The notes beneath the pieces are model-generated. The model worked only from the letters and a program-made list of their open reading frames with translations. It did no database searches and was not told the DNA's origin. This document shows positions 26,431-33,498 of a DNA stretch of 33,498 nucleotides, piece by piece. Source of the DNA: Bacteroidota bacterium (GTDB taxonomy: Bacteria > Bacteroidota > Ignavibacteria > Ignavibacteriales > Ignavibacteriaceae); assembly GCA_021777835.1 (NCBI GenBank), contig JAJYDC010000028.1:1-33498 (forward strand), read 5' to 3'. The first letter of the stretch is position 1, and each line of letters opens with the position of its first letter. A program made the translations under genes and the position numbers.

Positions 26431-26878
26431 AGTCTTATTAATTCAGGTACCTTATATAAATAAAATACCCAAACTTATATGAGACTATATTTAAGAAAAC
26501 CTTGCTTATAAATTATCTTTTGGCTATATTTTATTTATATCCTCAAAAATCTGATGCCTATTCCTATTTTATATAGGTTGAAAGCAAATTCGGATCCTGA
26601 CTTAATCGTCTTACTTATTATTCTAAGCCTTTTTAGCAAAATTGGTAAATCCTTTAGTCGAATTTATTTACCTCTTGTCGCATATTAGGACTTATAGTAG
26701 AATAATATTTACATATTTAGATTATTGTTTGCATATTGGCACTACGTTTTCTTGGGTTATAGTGAATTAATTATATTCTATTTCATCATTGTATTTACGT
26801 ATCGGTTTTTATCAAAGTTTAGACTAAGATGAATTAACGATTAGTAAATTGAAGAAAAAGGACATTAGAGAGGTTAAT
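26431..26878. other. Intergenic region, no gene seen
   Basis: About 450 AT-rich bases between the phosphofructokinase gene and the large surface protein gene. No open frame, no clear terminator for the upstream gene, and no promoter that stands out from the AT-rich background. GAGAGG at 26868-26873 is the ribosome-binding site of the following gene. Confidence 0.45.
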
Positions 26879-29698
26879 ATGAATTACAGAAATTTACCGT
26901 TGAAATTATTTACTATGGTATTTGCATTCGGATTGTTATACAATCTGTATGCTCAACCATTAGTGCCGCCGCTTGTTAGTCCGGCACAATATTCTACAAA
27001 TATTGCTTTCCCGCCAACATTTGTTTGGGATTCTACAGCTGGGGCAGTTAAATGGGTGTTCAGAATTTCTACTGATAGTACATTTGGAACAGTCTTTTAT
27101 ACGTCTCCTAGTACTGGCGGTGGAATAATAACGGATACTGTTTATACATATGCTGGACCATCGCTTTCATCTTCTACAAAATACTATTGGGAAGTTTTAG
27201 CATCTAATGGCACACTGAATTCTGCATATTCAGCACCGTTTAGTTTTACAACTGCAGTAACATCTCCGATTCCTTCCACTCCAATTACTGTCTATCCTCC
27301 AAACAATACTTATCGCGTTGCTGATACATTAACATTTATATGGAATAAAGTACCATCAGCTTCATCGTATGAAATTCAATATACAATGGATCCTACATTT
27401 TCAGTTATAGAAGTTGACTCAAGTTTTATTCCTGACACTACATTTAGAGTCCCTGATACACTTACTAACGGTTCTCCATATTACTGGAGAATGAGGTCTA
27501 TAAGTGGAATTTATAAGAGTGCATTTACTGCAAGAGATACTTTCTTTGTCTCAATTAATGGAATGAAGGGACCTCAAATTCCTGTACCTGCTTACCCCAT
27601 TGGAGGAGTAGATGTATACGGGGATAGCTCAAGTCTAACCTGGCATTTACAGTATGCCGATTCTTCATTAAGATATGACGTATCAATTGCTTCGGATACG
27701 GCATTTACAAGAAATTTACAAACATTTACAAGTCTTCCAACTACAACTGTGTTAGTTCATAACCTTATAAGTGATACCACGTATTACTGGAAAGTAAGGG
27801 CAAGAGACACCGTACATGCTGATACTTCCTATTATTCTGCATTGGCTACTTTCCATGTATCAAGAGCAAGTACTCATCCTGTCTTAGGCTATCCTATTCA
27901 TGGTGATACCGTCTATCAGCCGACTCAAATTTTTTCATGGTACCTAAATGGTCTAGCCGCAGGAATAACCTATAGCTTTACTTTATCATTAAACCCTGAT
28001 TTATCAAATCCAGTCGATACTGTTTCTGGATTAACTTCTAGATTTGTTACGTTCTCAGGACTAAGGACAGGGAAGACTTATTATTGGCAGGTTATTTCAA
28101 CCGTTACCGGAAATGTTGATAGTTCAGGCATTGATAGTTTTTATGTAATCCCAAGCGCCGGTCCTGTAGTACCTACAGTATCCTGGCCGATTGGCGGCGC
28201 CTCGGTTTATTCAAATACGCCTACTTTAGTCTGGTATGTGAATTCATCGGGTATAGGAATGAAATATGATGTAAAGTATGCGCTTAGCATTGCAGGCTTG
28301 AGTTCTGCTACAATTGATACTACTTCAAATATGTACTACCCTGTAACAGTTCCATTATTAAGCGATACAACTTATTATTGGCAAGTAAGGTCAAGAAATT
28401 CAACTGATACCTCTGCATTTTCACCGGTTGACAGTTTCATAGTTGCTGCCGGTAGTGGTAATCCTGTAGTACCAATTCCATCAGCACCAATTCATGGAGA
28501 CAGTGTCTATTCAAACAATCCAACTTTCTCATGGTATTTGAATGTAGCTTCAGCTGGATTAACCTATGAAGTTAGATATGCTCGAACTCTCTCTGGCTTG
28601 AATTCAGCAACGATTTATTCAGCAGGTAGTTCGAATTCATATACGATTCCTTCTCTTACTCCTTTGCCAGTTGATACAATTTATTTCTGGCAGGTAAGAT
28701 CTAAGTCTGCAACAGATAGTTCAGCTTTCTGCAGCCCCGATAGTTTTTATGTCGTCTCAGGTAGTGGAAATCCATTAGTACCAATTCCTTCATGGCCTAT
28801 TGGTGGAGTTACTGTAAATTCTAATCCTCCTGTCCTTAATTGGTATCTGAATGCATCTTCTCAGGGCTTGAAATTCGAAGTCGAGTATTCCCCGGATACA
28901 AGCTTTGCTACCTTAAATAATGATATTACGAATATAGATACTGATTCATATGCAGTACCTTCAGCTCTAACTCTCGGGATGACTTATTATTGGAAGGTGA
29001 GATCTTATAATTCAATAACTAATGTATACTCTGGCTGGTCTGCAACGCAGAACTTTGTAGTGTCGGCAGCTCTAGTTGGCTCAAACGTGCCTACTGCACC
29101 AACCGTTCCTCAAATTGGGGGCCCAAGTAATGGAGTTAACTTGAATATTGATAACCCTGAACTCACTTGGTATTTGAATACAGAAAGCCCTAAACTTATG
29201 TATAACATTCAGTACTCGACAAAATCTAATTTTGACAATTCAGTAACTACTACTGTAAATAACATAAATAGTACAAAAGAAGCATTAGGCAATCTTTTGC
29301 CTGGACAGTATTATTGGAGAGTCCAGTCTGTAACAAGTGATAATAGAGTATCTGTATTTTCGTTCCCTGGAACATTCACTGTAAACACCATTACCGGTGT
29401 TAAAAATTCACAGATACCATATACATTTGCTGTTAAACAGAATTACCCAAATCCATTTAATCCTTCTACGCAAATAGAGTATTCATTGCCGAAAGAATCA
29501 ATTGTAACTATAAAAGTATATAATATTCTTGGGCAGCTTGTAAATACCTTAGTAAATGAGCGAAAGGTAGCTGGGGCATATAAAGTTCAATGGAATGGTG
29601 TAAATAGTCTTGGTTTACCTGTTGCCACTGGAGTGTATATCTATCGAGTTACAGCTGGAGAGAATGTAGCTGTAAAGAAAATGATTCTACTAAAGTAG
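26879..29698 (+). CDS. Large secreted protein with Ig/fibronectin-like repeats and T9SS signal
   Basis: The ATG at 26879 has GAGG five bases upstream and opens into a signal peptide ('LFTMVFAFGLLYNLYA'); an in-frame TTG at 26849 is less likely. The 939-residue product holds about eight repeats of roughly 95-105 residues. Each has the scheme P-x-P-x-x-P-I-x-G-x-x-V-Y ... 'W' (strand B, as in 'PTLVWYVN') ... 'DTTYYWQVRSRN' ... 'FSPVDSFIV'. This is the pattern of fibronectin type III-like beta-sandwiches. From Asn855 ('NYPNPFNPSTQIEYSLP') to 'KKMILLK' runs the type IX secretion C-terminal domain. No catalytic domain is seen, so it is probably a long surface adhesin or scaffold. A strong bidirectional terminator follows. 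Confidence 0.85.
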   Translation: MNYRNLPLKLFTMVFAFGLLYNLYAQPLVPPLVSPAQYSTNIAFPPTFVWDSTAGAVKWVFRISTDSTFGTVFYTSPSTGGGIITDTVYTYAGPSLSSSTKYYWEVLASNGTLNSAYSAPFSFTTAVTSPIPSTPITVYPPNNTYRVADTLTFIWNKVPSASSYEIQYTMDPTFSVIEVDSSFIPDTTFRVPDTLTNGSPYYWRMRSISGIYKSAFTARDTFFVSINGMKGPQIPVPAYPIGGVDVYGDSSSLTWHLQYADSSLRYDVSIASDTAFTRNLQTFTSLPTTTVLVHNLISDTTYYWKVRARDTVHADTSYYSALATFHVSRASTHPVLGYPIHGDTVYQPTQIFSWYLNGLAAGITYSFTLSLNPDLSNPVDTVSGLTSRFVTFSGLRTGKTYYWQVISTVTGNVDSSGIDSFYVIPSAGPVVPTVSWPIGGASVYSNTPTLVWYVNSSGIGMKYDVKYALSIAGLSSATIDTTSNMYYPVTVPLLSDTTYYWQVRSRNSTDTSAFSPVDSFIVAAGSGNPVVPIPSAPIHGDSVYSNNPTFSWYLNVASAGLTYEVRYARTLSGLNSATIYSAGSSNSYTIPSLTPLPVDTIYFWQVRSKSATDSSAFCSPDSFYVVSGSGNPLVPIPSWPIGGVTVNSNPPVLNWYLNASSQGLKFEVEYSPDTSFATLNNDITNIDTDSYAVPSALTLGMTYYWKVRSYNSITNVYSGWSATQNFVVSAALVGSNVPTAPTVPQIGGPSNGVNLNIDNPELTWYLNTESPKLMYNIQYSTKSNFDNSVTTTVNNINSTKEALGNLLPGQYYWRVQSVTSDNRVSVFSFPGTFTVNTITGVKNSQIPYTFAVKQNYPNPFNPSTQIEYSLPKESIVTIKVYNILGQLVNTLVNERKVAGAYKVQWNGVNSLGLPVATGVYIYRVTAGENVAVKKMILLK

Positions 29699-29720
29699 AT
29701 ATTAACTTCTGTTAAGTATT

Positions 29721-29757
29721 AAAAAACGTCAGGTTTATTAGTAGCCTGACGTTTTTT
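29721..29757 (+). terminator. Strong bidirectional terminator
   Basis: AAAAAACGTCAGG (29721-29733) and CCTGACGTTTTTT (29745-29757) form a perfect 13-bp stem with an 11-nt loop. It has T residues on both strands and sits between the convergent surface-protein and SDR genes. Confidence 0.92.
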
Positions 29758-29788
29758 ATTTTATGGCAATTGTATTTAATTTGTTAAA

Positions 29789-30538
29789 TCATTTAATAGA
29801 ATAACCGCCGTCTATAACGATATTTGAACCTGTAATCCACTTCGATTCTTCACTTAGAAGGAACATCAAGAGATTAGAAATATCTTCAACCGATCCAATT
29901 CCCAATGGGTGTAAAAGCTTAATTGTCTCAAGCCTTCCTGGGTAACGAGCTTCAATAGCGTCGGTCATTTCAGTTTGTAGCCATCCTGGCGTTATTGTGT
30001 TTACTCGAATATCTTTAATTGCAAGTTCAAGCGCTATGGACCTTACTGCTCCTATAACCGCGCTTTTAGCGGCTGAGTAAGCTGTAAAGCCTATTTCACC
30101 TTTGATACCCGCAACAGATGCTATAATTACGTGTGAACCAGTAGGGGAAGATAGCTTCTTTGACGATAGTATCCGGACTAATTCAATTCCAGCATAAAGG
30201 CTTGTCTTAATTATATTTTCCGCGTCACTCCAATTAAAGGCTCGAAGGGGAGTGAATTTGTTTATCCCAGCCGCGTGTATACTCCCGTCTATTGTTCTAT
30301 CCGCGCCAAATTTTTCTAATTCAATTTTGAGATTGATAAAGTCATTAACGTCAATAGCTGCTGCAATTATATTTTGAGGGTATTTGCTTCTTAAATCATC
30401 AAGTCGCTCTTCTCTTCTGCCAATTGCAAGGACTTCTGCGCCATTTTCTGCAAGATCTAGAGTAATCTTTCTTCCAATTCCCGAAGAAGCGCCTGTAACG
30501 ACAAATCGTTTACCAGTAAATTCAAATTTAATTGCCAT
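29789..30538 (-). CDS. Short-chain dehydrogenase/reductase (FabG-like)
   Basis: A protein of 249 residues, a classical SDR. The nucleotide-binding motif is 'TGASSGIG' (residues 15-22). 'HAAG' stands for the usual NNAG. The catalytic triad is Ser141 ('IIASVAG'), Tyr154 and Lys158 ('YSAAK'), and the C-terminus is 'ITGSNIVIDGGYS', typical of FabG-like 3-oxoacyl-ACP reductases. Arg38 and Arg39 after the second strand ('AIGRREER') favour NADPH. It reduces a carbonyl on an unknown substrate. It is transcribed away from the SGNH-ACP-MBOAT run, 330 bases from it, so a role in making the acyl group for the carrier protein is possible but not shown. Confidence 0.88.
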   Translation of the reverse strand: MAIKFEFTGKRFVVTGASSGIGRKITLDLAENGAEVLAIGRREERLDDLRSKYPQNIIAAAIDVNDFINLKIELEKFGADRTIDGSIHAAGINKFTPLRAFNWSDAENIIKTSLYAGIELVRILSSKKLSSPTGSHVIIASVAGIKGEIGFTAYSAAKSAVIGAVRSIALELAIKDIRVNTITPGWLQTEMTDAIEARYPGRLETIKLLHPLGIGSVEDISNLLMFLLSEESKWITGSNIVIDGGYSIK

Positions 30539-30868
30539 TGTTTTTTCTCTTAATTGTAAAAATTTAAATTGATATTTCTCACAAAAAAATAAATTATAAT
30601 AGTTAGATTAGGAAATATGATTATTGTATATTTTAATAGAAAATATAATTTATTTTTAATCTTAAAATGATAAAGCATTCTCAAAATTATCCTAATTTGG
30701 GGAAATTAGCTTTGATAATGAGCATTATTTTCAGTGGTATAATTATTGACATTTCTAACTATCAAACTTTTTACAAAAGCGTTGTTGTTACCGTTCAATG
30801 AATTTTATTAAATCAAAATTAAGAAATTTATTTAATATATTGTCTAAGTAATTAAGGAATCTAACGTC
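30539..30868. other. Divergent intergenic region between SDR and SGNH genes
   Basis: A very AT-rich region that must hold the promoters of both genes. A 44-codon frame (30667-30801) encodes a short hydrophobic peptide ('LALIMSIIFSGIIIDIS') but has no ribosome-binding site. AAGGA lies 10 bases before the SGNH start at 30869. Confidence 0.4.
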
Positions 30869-32335
30869 ATGCACTCGGAAAACCAGAAGAATAAACCGGT
30901 TATTTTAATAGCCCTTACAATTGTTTTCGTTATACTACTTTCCCATTTTCTTAGTGGAGTAAATATACTAGGATATACTGTAAAACCGGTTGATCTGTTC
31001 ATGGATATTGAGCCGGACTCATTGATTAGCTACAACAATTTTAACCATATCCTAAATAACTCATTTGCAGATTTATTGCCATCTCAAAATAACAAGGAGA
31101 AAATATCTTCATTAACCGGAAGTATATCAATTGATTTAATCCGCAGCTTAATTAAAGGCGACCACAATAATAGACAAGCATTAGGTTTGTCTTTAGAAAA
31201 TCAGGATTATCAAGTTCCTCCTACTATTAATGTCCCAATTACAGGGAATGTAGCTCAGATGAAGTATTTCTTTGATGCTCTTAAAAAGGCTGGCTCAGAA
31301 AAAATAAGAATAGCTCATTATGGCGATTCTGGCGTGGAAGGCGATGCGATTACCGCTAACATAAGAGAGGACTTTCAACAAAAGTTCGGCGGAAAGGGCG
31401 TGGGATTCCTTGCAATAACATCACAAGATATAACATTCAGAACAACTACAAAAGAAGCATTTTCTAACAATTGGACTACAGCTTCTGTAGTCACAGGAAA
31501 TCCCAAAAGTTTACCTGTGGGCATAAATGGCGAACTTGCCATACCTCAAGGTCAAAGTTGGGTTAGTTATCATACTACAAACTGGCTCCCTTATCTAAAA
31601 ACTTTTAATATGGCTAGAGTATTCTATAGTAATGCAAAACCATCAACTTTGTATTATTCATTCAATGACGGAAGTAATCAGAGTGCCATTTTACAAGCAG
31701 GCAATACTTTAAAGGAGCTAAAACTAGAAGCTCCGGGCGGTGGAGCAGAATCATTAAAGCTTACTACGACTTTTGGTGATCAGGCTTATTTTTACGGCGT
31801 AAGTTTGGAAGACGGAAATGGAGTATATGTTGATAATTTCCCATGGAGAGGTAATACTGGGCTCGGGTTCTTGGGTATTCCCGAATCTTCCTTTATGCAA
31901 TTTGGGAAAATGCTTAACTACAAATTAATAATACTTGAATTTGGTGCTAATGAAACTAGCTTTAGTTCTTCACAAAACACTTGGTATGCTAATCAAATGA
32001 TTAAAGTAATAAATAATCTAAAAAAAGCCTTTCCTCAAACAAGTATTCTTTTAATTGGAGTAGGCGACAGAGGAATTAAAAGAGGAACTCGTTTTGTAAC
32101 GGATCCGAATGTCCCCCTTTTGTTGAAGGTTCAGGAAGAAATCGCGAATAAAACTGGTGTAGCATTCTGGAATGTTTTTGAAGCTATGGGAGGATATGGA
32201 GCAATGGAGAAATGGGTTAATGCCAACCCCCCGTTGGCTTTAATGGATTATACACACCCTTCATGGCAAGGCTCAGCGAAGCTTGGTGATATGATTGCAA
32301 ATGCGATTTTGCAGGCATACTATAACTATAAATAG
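30869..32335 (+). CDS. Membrane-anchored SGNH hydrolase (DltD-like place)
   Basis: A protein of 488 residues. A single N-terminal membrane helix (about residues 11-30, 'PVILIALTIVFVILLSHFLS') should hold it in the inner membrane with the rest in the periplasm. The SGNH fold follows: block I 'IAHYGDSGVEGDAI' with Ser154, block III 'EFGANE' with Asn361, and block V 'DYTHPSW' with Asp460 and His463. The order and spacing are complete, so it should be an active esterase or acyltransferase. Between blocks I and III lies an extra beta-rich insert (about 200-330). Gene order (SGNH, ACP, MBOAT) and topology recall DltD, and also the SGNH proteins that work with MBOAT in O-acetylation of glycans. It heads the run. 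Confidence 0.85.
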   Translation: MHSENQKNKPVILIALTIVFVILLSHFLSGVNILGYTVKPVDLFMDIEPDSLISYNNFNHILNNSFADLLPSQNNKEKISSLTGSISIDLIRSLIKGDHNNRQALGLSLENQDYQVPPTINVPITGNVAQMKYFFDALKKAGSEKIRIAHYGDSGVEGDAITANIREDFQQKFGGKGVGFLAITSQDITFRTTTKEAFSNNWTTASVVTGNPKSLPVGINGELAIPQGQSWVSYHTTNWLPYLKTFNMARVFYSNAKPSTLYYSFNDGSNQSAILQAGNTLKELKLEAPGGGAESLKLTTTFGDQAYFYGVSLEDGNGVYVDNFPWRGNTGLGFLGIPESSFMQFGKMLNYKLIILEFGANETSFSSSQNTWYANQMIKVINNLKKAFPQTSILLIGVGDRGIKRGTRFVTDPNVPLLLKVQEEIANKTGVAFWNVFEAMGGYGAMEKWVNANPPLALMDYTHPSWQGSAKLGDMIANAILQAYYNYK

Positions 32336-32368
32336 ATAATTTTATTGATTTAATAATGGAGAAAAGAA

Positions 32369-32599
32369 ATGGTCTCTGGACGATTACAAAATATTATACT
32401 TAATGAGCTAAAACTCGAAAGTTTTGATTTTCATGATGAAACAACAGCTAACCAGGTTCCTGGCTGGGATTCTTTCAATCATATAAATATTATTATGGCT
32501 GTCGAGAAGGATTATAATATTCGTTTCAAGGGACTGGAAATCCTAAAAGTGAAAAATATTGGCGAACTTCAAAAACTTGTAGACTCGAAATTACAGTAA
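32369..32599 (+). CDS. Acyl carrier protein
   Basis: A protein of 76 residues, the size of a free-standing acyl carrier protein. The 4'-phosphopantetheine attachment site is Ser35 in 'PGWDSFNHINIIMAVEK', with helix 2 following it. The sequence 'GWDSFNHI' is typical of carrier proteins in secondary and cell-surface clusters and differs from the DSLD motif of fatty-acid ACP. It carries an acyl (or aminoacyl) group as a thioester for the neighbouring MBOAT enzyme. GGAG lies 8 bases before the ATG. It is 33 bases after the SGNH gene and 42 before the MBOAT gene, so all three are one operon. No ligase or phosphopantetheinyl transferase is seen in the window. Confidence 0.9.
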   Translation: MVSGRLQNIILNELKLESFDFHDETTANQVPGWDSFNHINIIMAVEKDYNIRFKGLEILKVKNIGELQKLVDSKLQ

Positions 32600-32641
32600 T
32601 ATCATTTGTATCTTTTTCTAAACTATATAAGACGAGAATAA

Positions 32642-33498
32642 ATGCTTTGCTTTATAAATTTTATGAGATTTCTTCAGTATATTGATTTTAATAAAGTGGA
32701 GCAGCTTTTTGTTTATGATCCATCCAATCAGCTTTATTTCAGTACTAGCTTTTTTATATTTTTCTTTTTCGCACTTATATTATTTTATCGAATATTCGCT
32801 AAAAGTAAAAATCTTAAAATATATACCATTATTTTTTTCTCACTCTTTTTCTATTATAAAAATTCAGGTTATCTCTTCATCCTTTTATTTGCTTCTACTT
32901 TTATCAATTTCTATTTCGGCAGTTGGATACACAAATCGAAAACACAATCGGTTAAGAAGCTTTTATTTATTTCCGTGATTGTTATTGATTTGGGCTTACT
33001 AGTCTATTTCAAATACACTAATTTCTTTATTCAAATTATAAACGGAATGACTTCAGGAAATATTCAATTCCTGGATATTCTCCTTCCTATTGGTATTTCA
33101 TTTTATACATTCAAGGCAATGAGTTATGTGATTGAAATATTTATTGAAACGATGGAGCCGACTTCAAGTTTAAGGGACTTTGTCTTATATATGTACTTTT
33201 TCCCTAATATCCTTGCGGGCCCGATTGATAGAGCTGTGGCTTTTCTTCCACAGATCGCAGGGGAAATGACGGCATCTAAGGAAGATATCGGGAAAGCAGT
33301 ATTCTTAATAATGTCTGGATTATTTAAAAAAGCAGTAATTGCTGATTATATTGGACTAAATTTTGTTGATCGTGTTTTCCAGGTGCCTTTAAGATTTACC
33401 GGAGTTGAAAATCTTTTAGCGTCTTATGCTTATACTGTTCAAATTTATTGCAATTTTTCCGGCTACACGGATATGGCACTCGGTATAGCTTCGCTGCT
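32642..33498 (+). CDS. MBOAT-family O-acyltransferase (3' cut by window edge)
   Basis: This frame runs open from the ATG at 32642 to the end of the window, 285 codons, so it has no stop here. The product is a multi-pass membrane protein with MBOAT motifs: 'LPIGISFYTFKAMSYVIE' (from residue 148), 'YMYFFPNILAGPIDRA' and 'YCNFSGYTDMALGIASLL' near the cut. Family members of the DltB/AlgI/PatA type move an acyl group across the inner membrane to an extracytoplasmic hydroxyl. The catalytic His normally lies after the cut and cannot be checked. A later in-frame ATG (32663) is possible. Upstream ACP and SGNH genes suggest that it takes the acyl group from the carrier protein, as DltB does from DltC. 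Confidence 0.88.
   Translation, partial: MLCFINFMRFLQYIDFNKVEQLFVYDPSNQLYFSTSFFIFFFFALILFYRIFAKSKNLKIYTIIFFSLFFYYKNSGYLFILLFASTFINFYFGSWIHKSKTQSVKKLLFISVIVIDLGLLVYFKYTNFFIQIINGMTSGNIQFLDILLPIGISFYTFKAMSYVIEIFIETMEPTSSLRDFVLYMYFFPNILAGPIDRAVAFLPQIAGEMTASKEDIGKAVFLIMSGLFKKAVIADYIGLNFVDRVFQVPLRFTGVENLLASYAYTVQIYCNFSGYTDMALGIASL

Noticed and set aside
30667-30801. A 44-codon frame for a small hydrophobic peptide between the SDR and SGNH genes
   Set aside because: No ribosome-binding site precedes the ATG, the region is extremely AT-rich, and no family is recognised.
30869-33498. A true dlt operon for teichoic-acid D-alanylation
   Set aside because: The other genes indicate a diderm without teichoic acid, no D-alanine ligase is in view, and the carrier motif is not that of DltC.
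1-33498. CRISPR array, riboswitch of a known class, or rRNA gene
   Set aside because: No regularly spaced repeats with unique spacers, no known riboswitch consensus and no rRNA sequence were seen in the window.

Overview
The window looks like chromosome from an AT-rich, Gram-negative member of the FCB group, most probably Ignavibacteriota (the sister lineage of Chlorobi). Two large exported proteins end in the Y-P-N-P-F-N type C-terminal domain of type IX secretion cargo, in the wording typical of Ignavibacteria. There are also a lipoprotein, a putative outer-membrane barrel and a four-helix-bundle (S23-like) pseudogene common in such genomes. This assignment is inference from protein style, not from a marker gene.

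Layout. 1-940: the 3' part of an IS5-type insertion sequence, then tRNA-Thr(UGU) on the minus strand with a clear terminator. 1344-4720: a two-gene unit (DUF971 protein, SpoU/TrmH-type RNA methyltransferase), a secreted S1/P1-type nuclease on the minus strand, and ornithine aminotransferase. 4866-9275: a membrane-bound hybrid histidine kinase (PAS, HisKA, HATPase, receiver, Hpt), a divergent PAP2 phosphatase plus GNAT acetyltransferase pair, and a small lipoprotein. 9569-14651, minus strand: malate dehydrogenase with a hairpin-rich leader, an RsbW-like anti-sigma kinase, an unknown beta-barrel-like protein and a beta-CASP metallo-beta-lactamase RNase. 14878-16564: an exported T9SS-type protein followed after one base by a small exported protein, both of unknown function.

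16843-21738 holds the first half of respiratory complex I, nuoABCDEF. The run is interrupted between nuoD and nuoE by a decayed four-helix-bundle gene and a 23-bp-period direct repeat. It stops after nuoF with about 700 bases that hold no intact gene, so nuoG-N must lie elsewhere or be absent. Then come a UvrD/PcrA helicase, a phosphofructokinase whose key residues are those of the pyrophosphate-dependent type, and a 939-residue secreted protein built of Ig/fibronectin-like repeats with a T9SS signal.

The right end is the most interesting part. An SGNH hydrolase with an N-terminal membrane anchor, an acyl carrier protein and an MBOAT acyltransferase (cut by the window edge, and open to the end of the sequence) form a tight co-directional run. 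The parts match DltD, DltC and DltB of the teichoic-acid D-alanylation system, but in a diderm with no teichoic acid. A FabG-like dehydrogenase is transcribed divergently from it. Together they suggest a carrier-protein-dependent system that acylates a surface glycan or other extracytoplasmic target. Its activating ligase, if there is one, would lie beyond the right edge.
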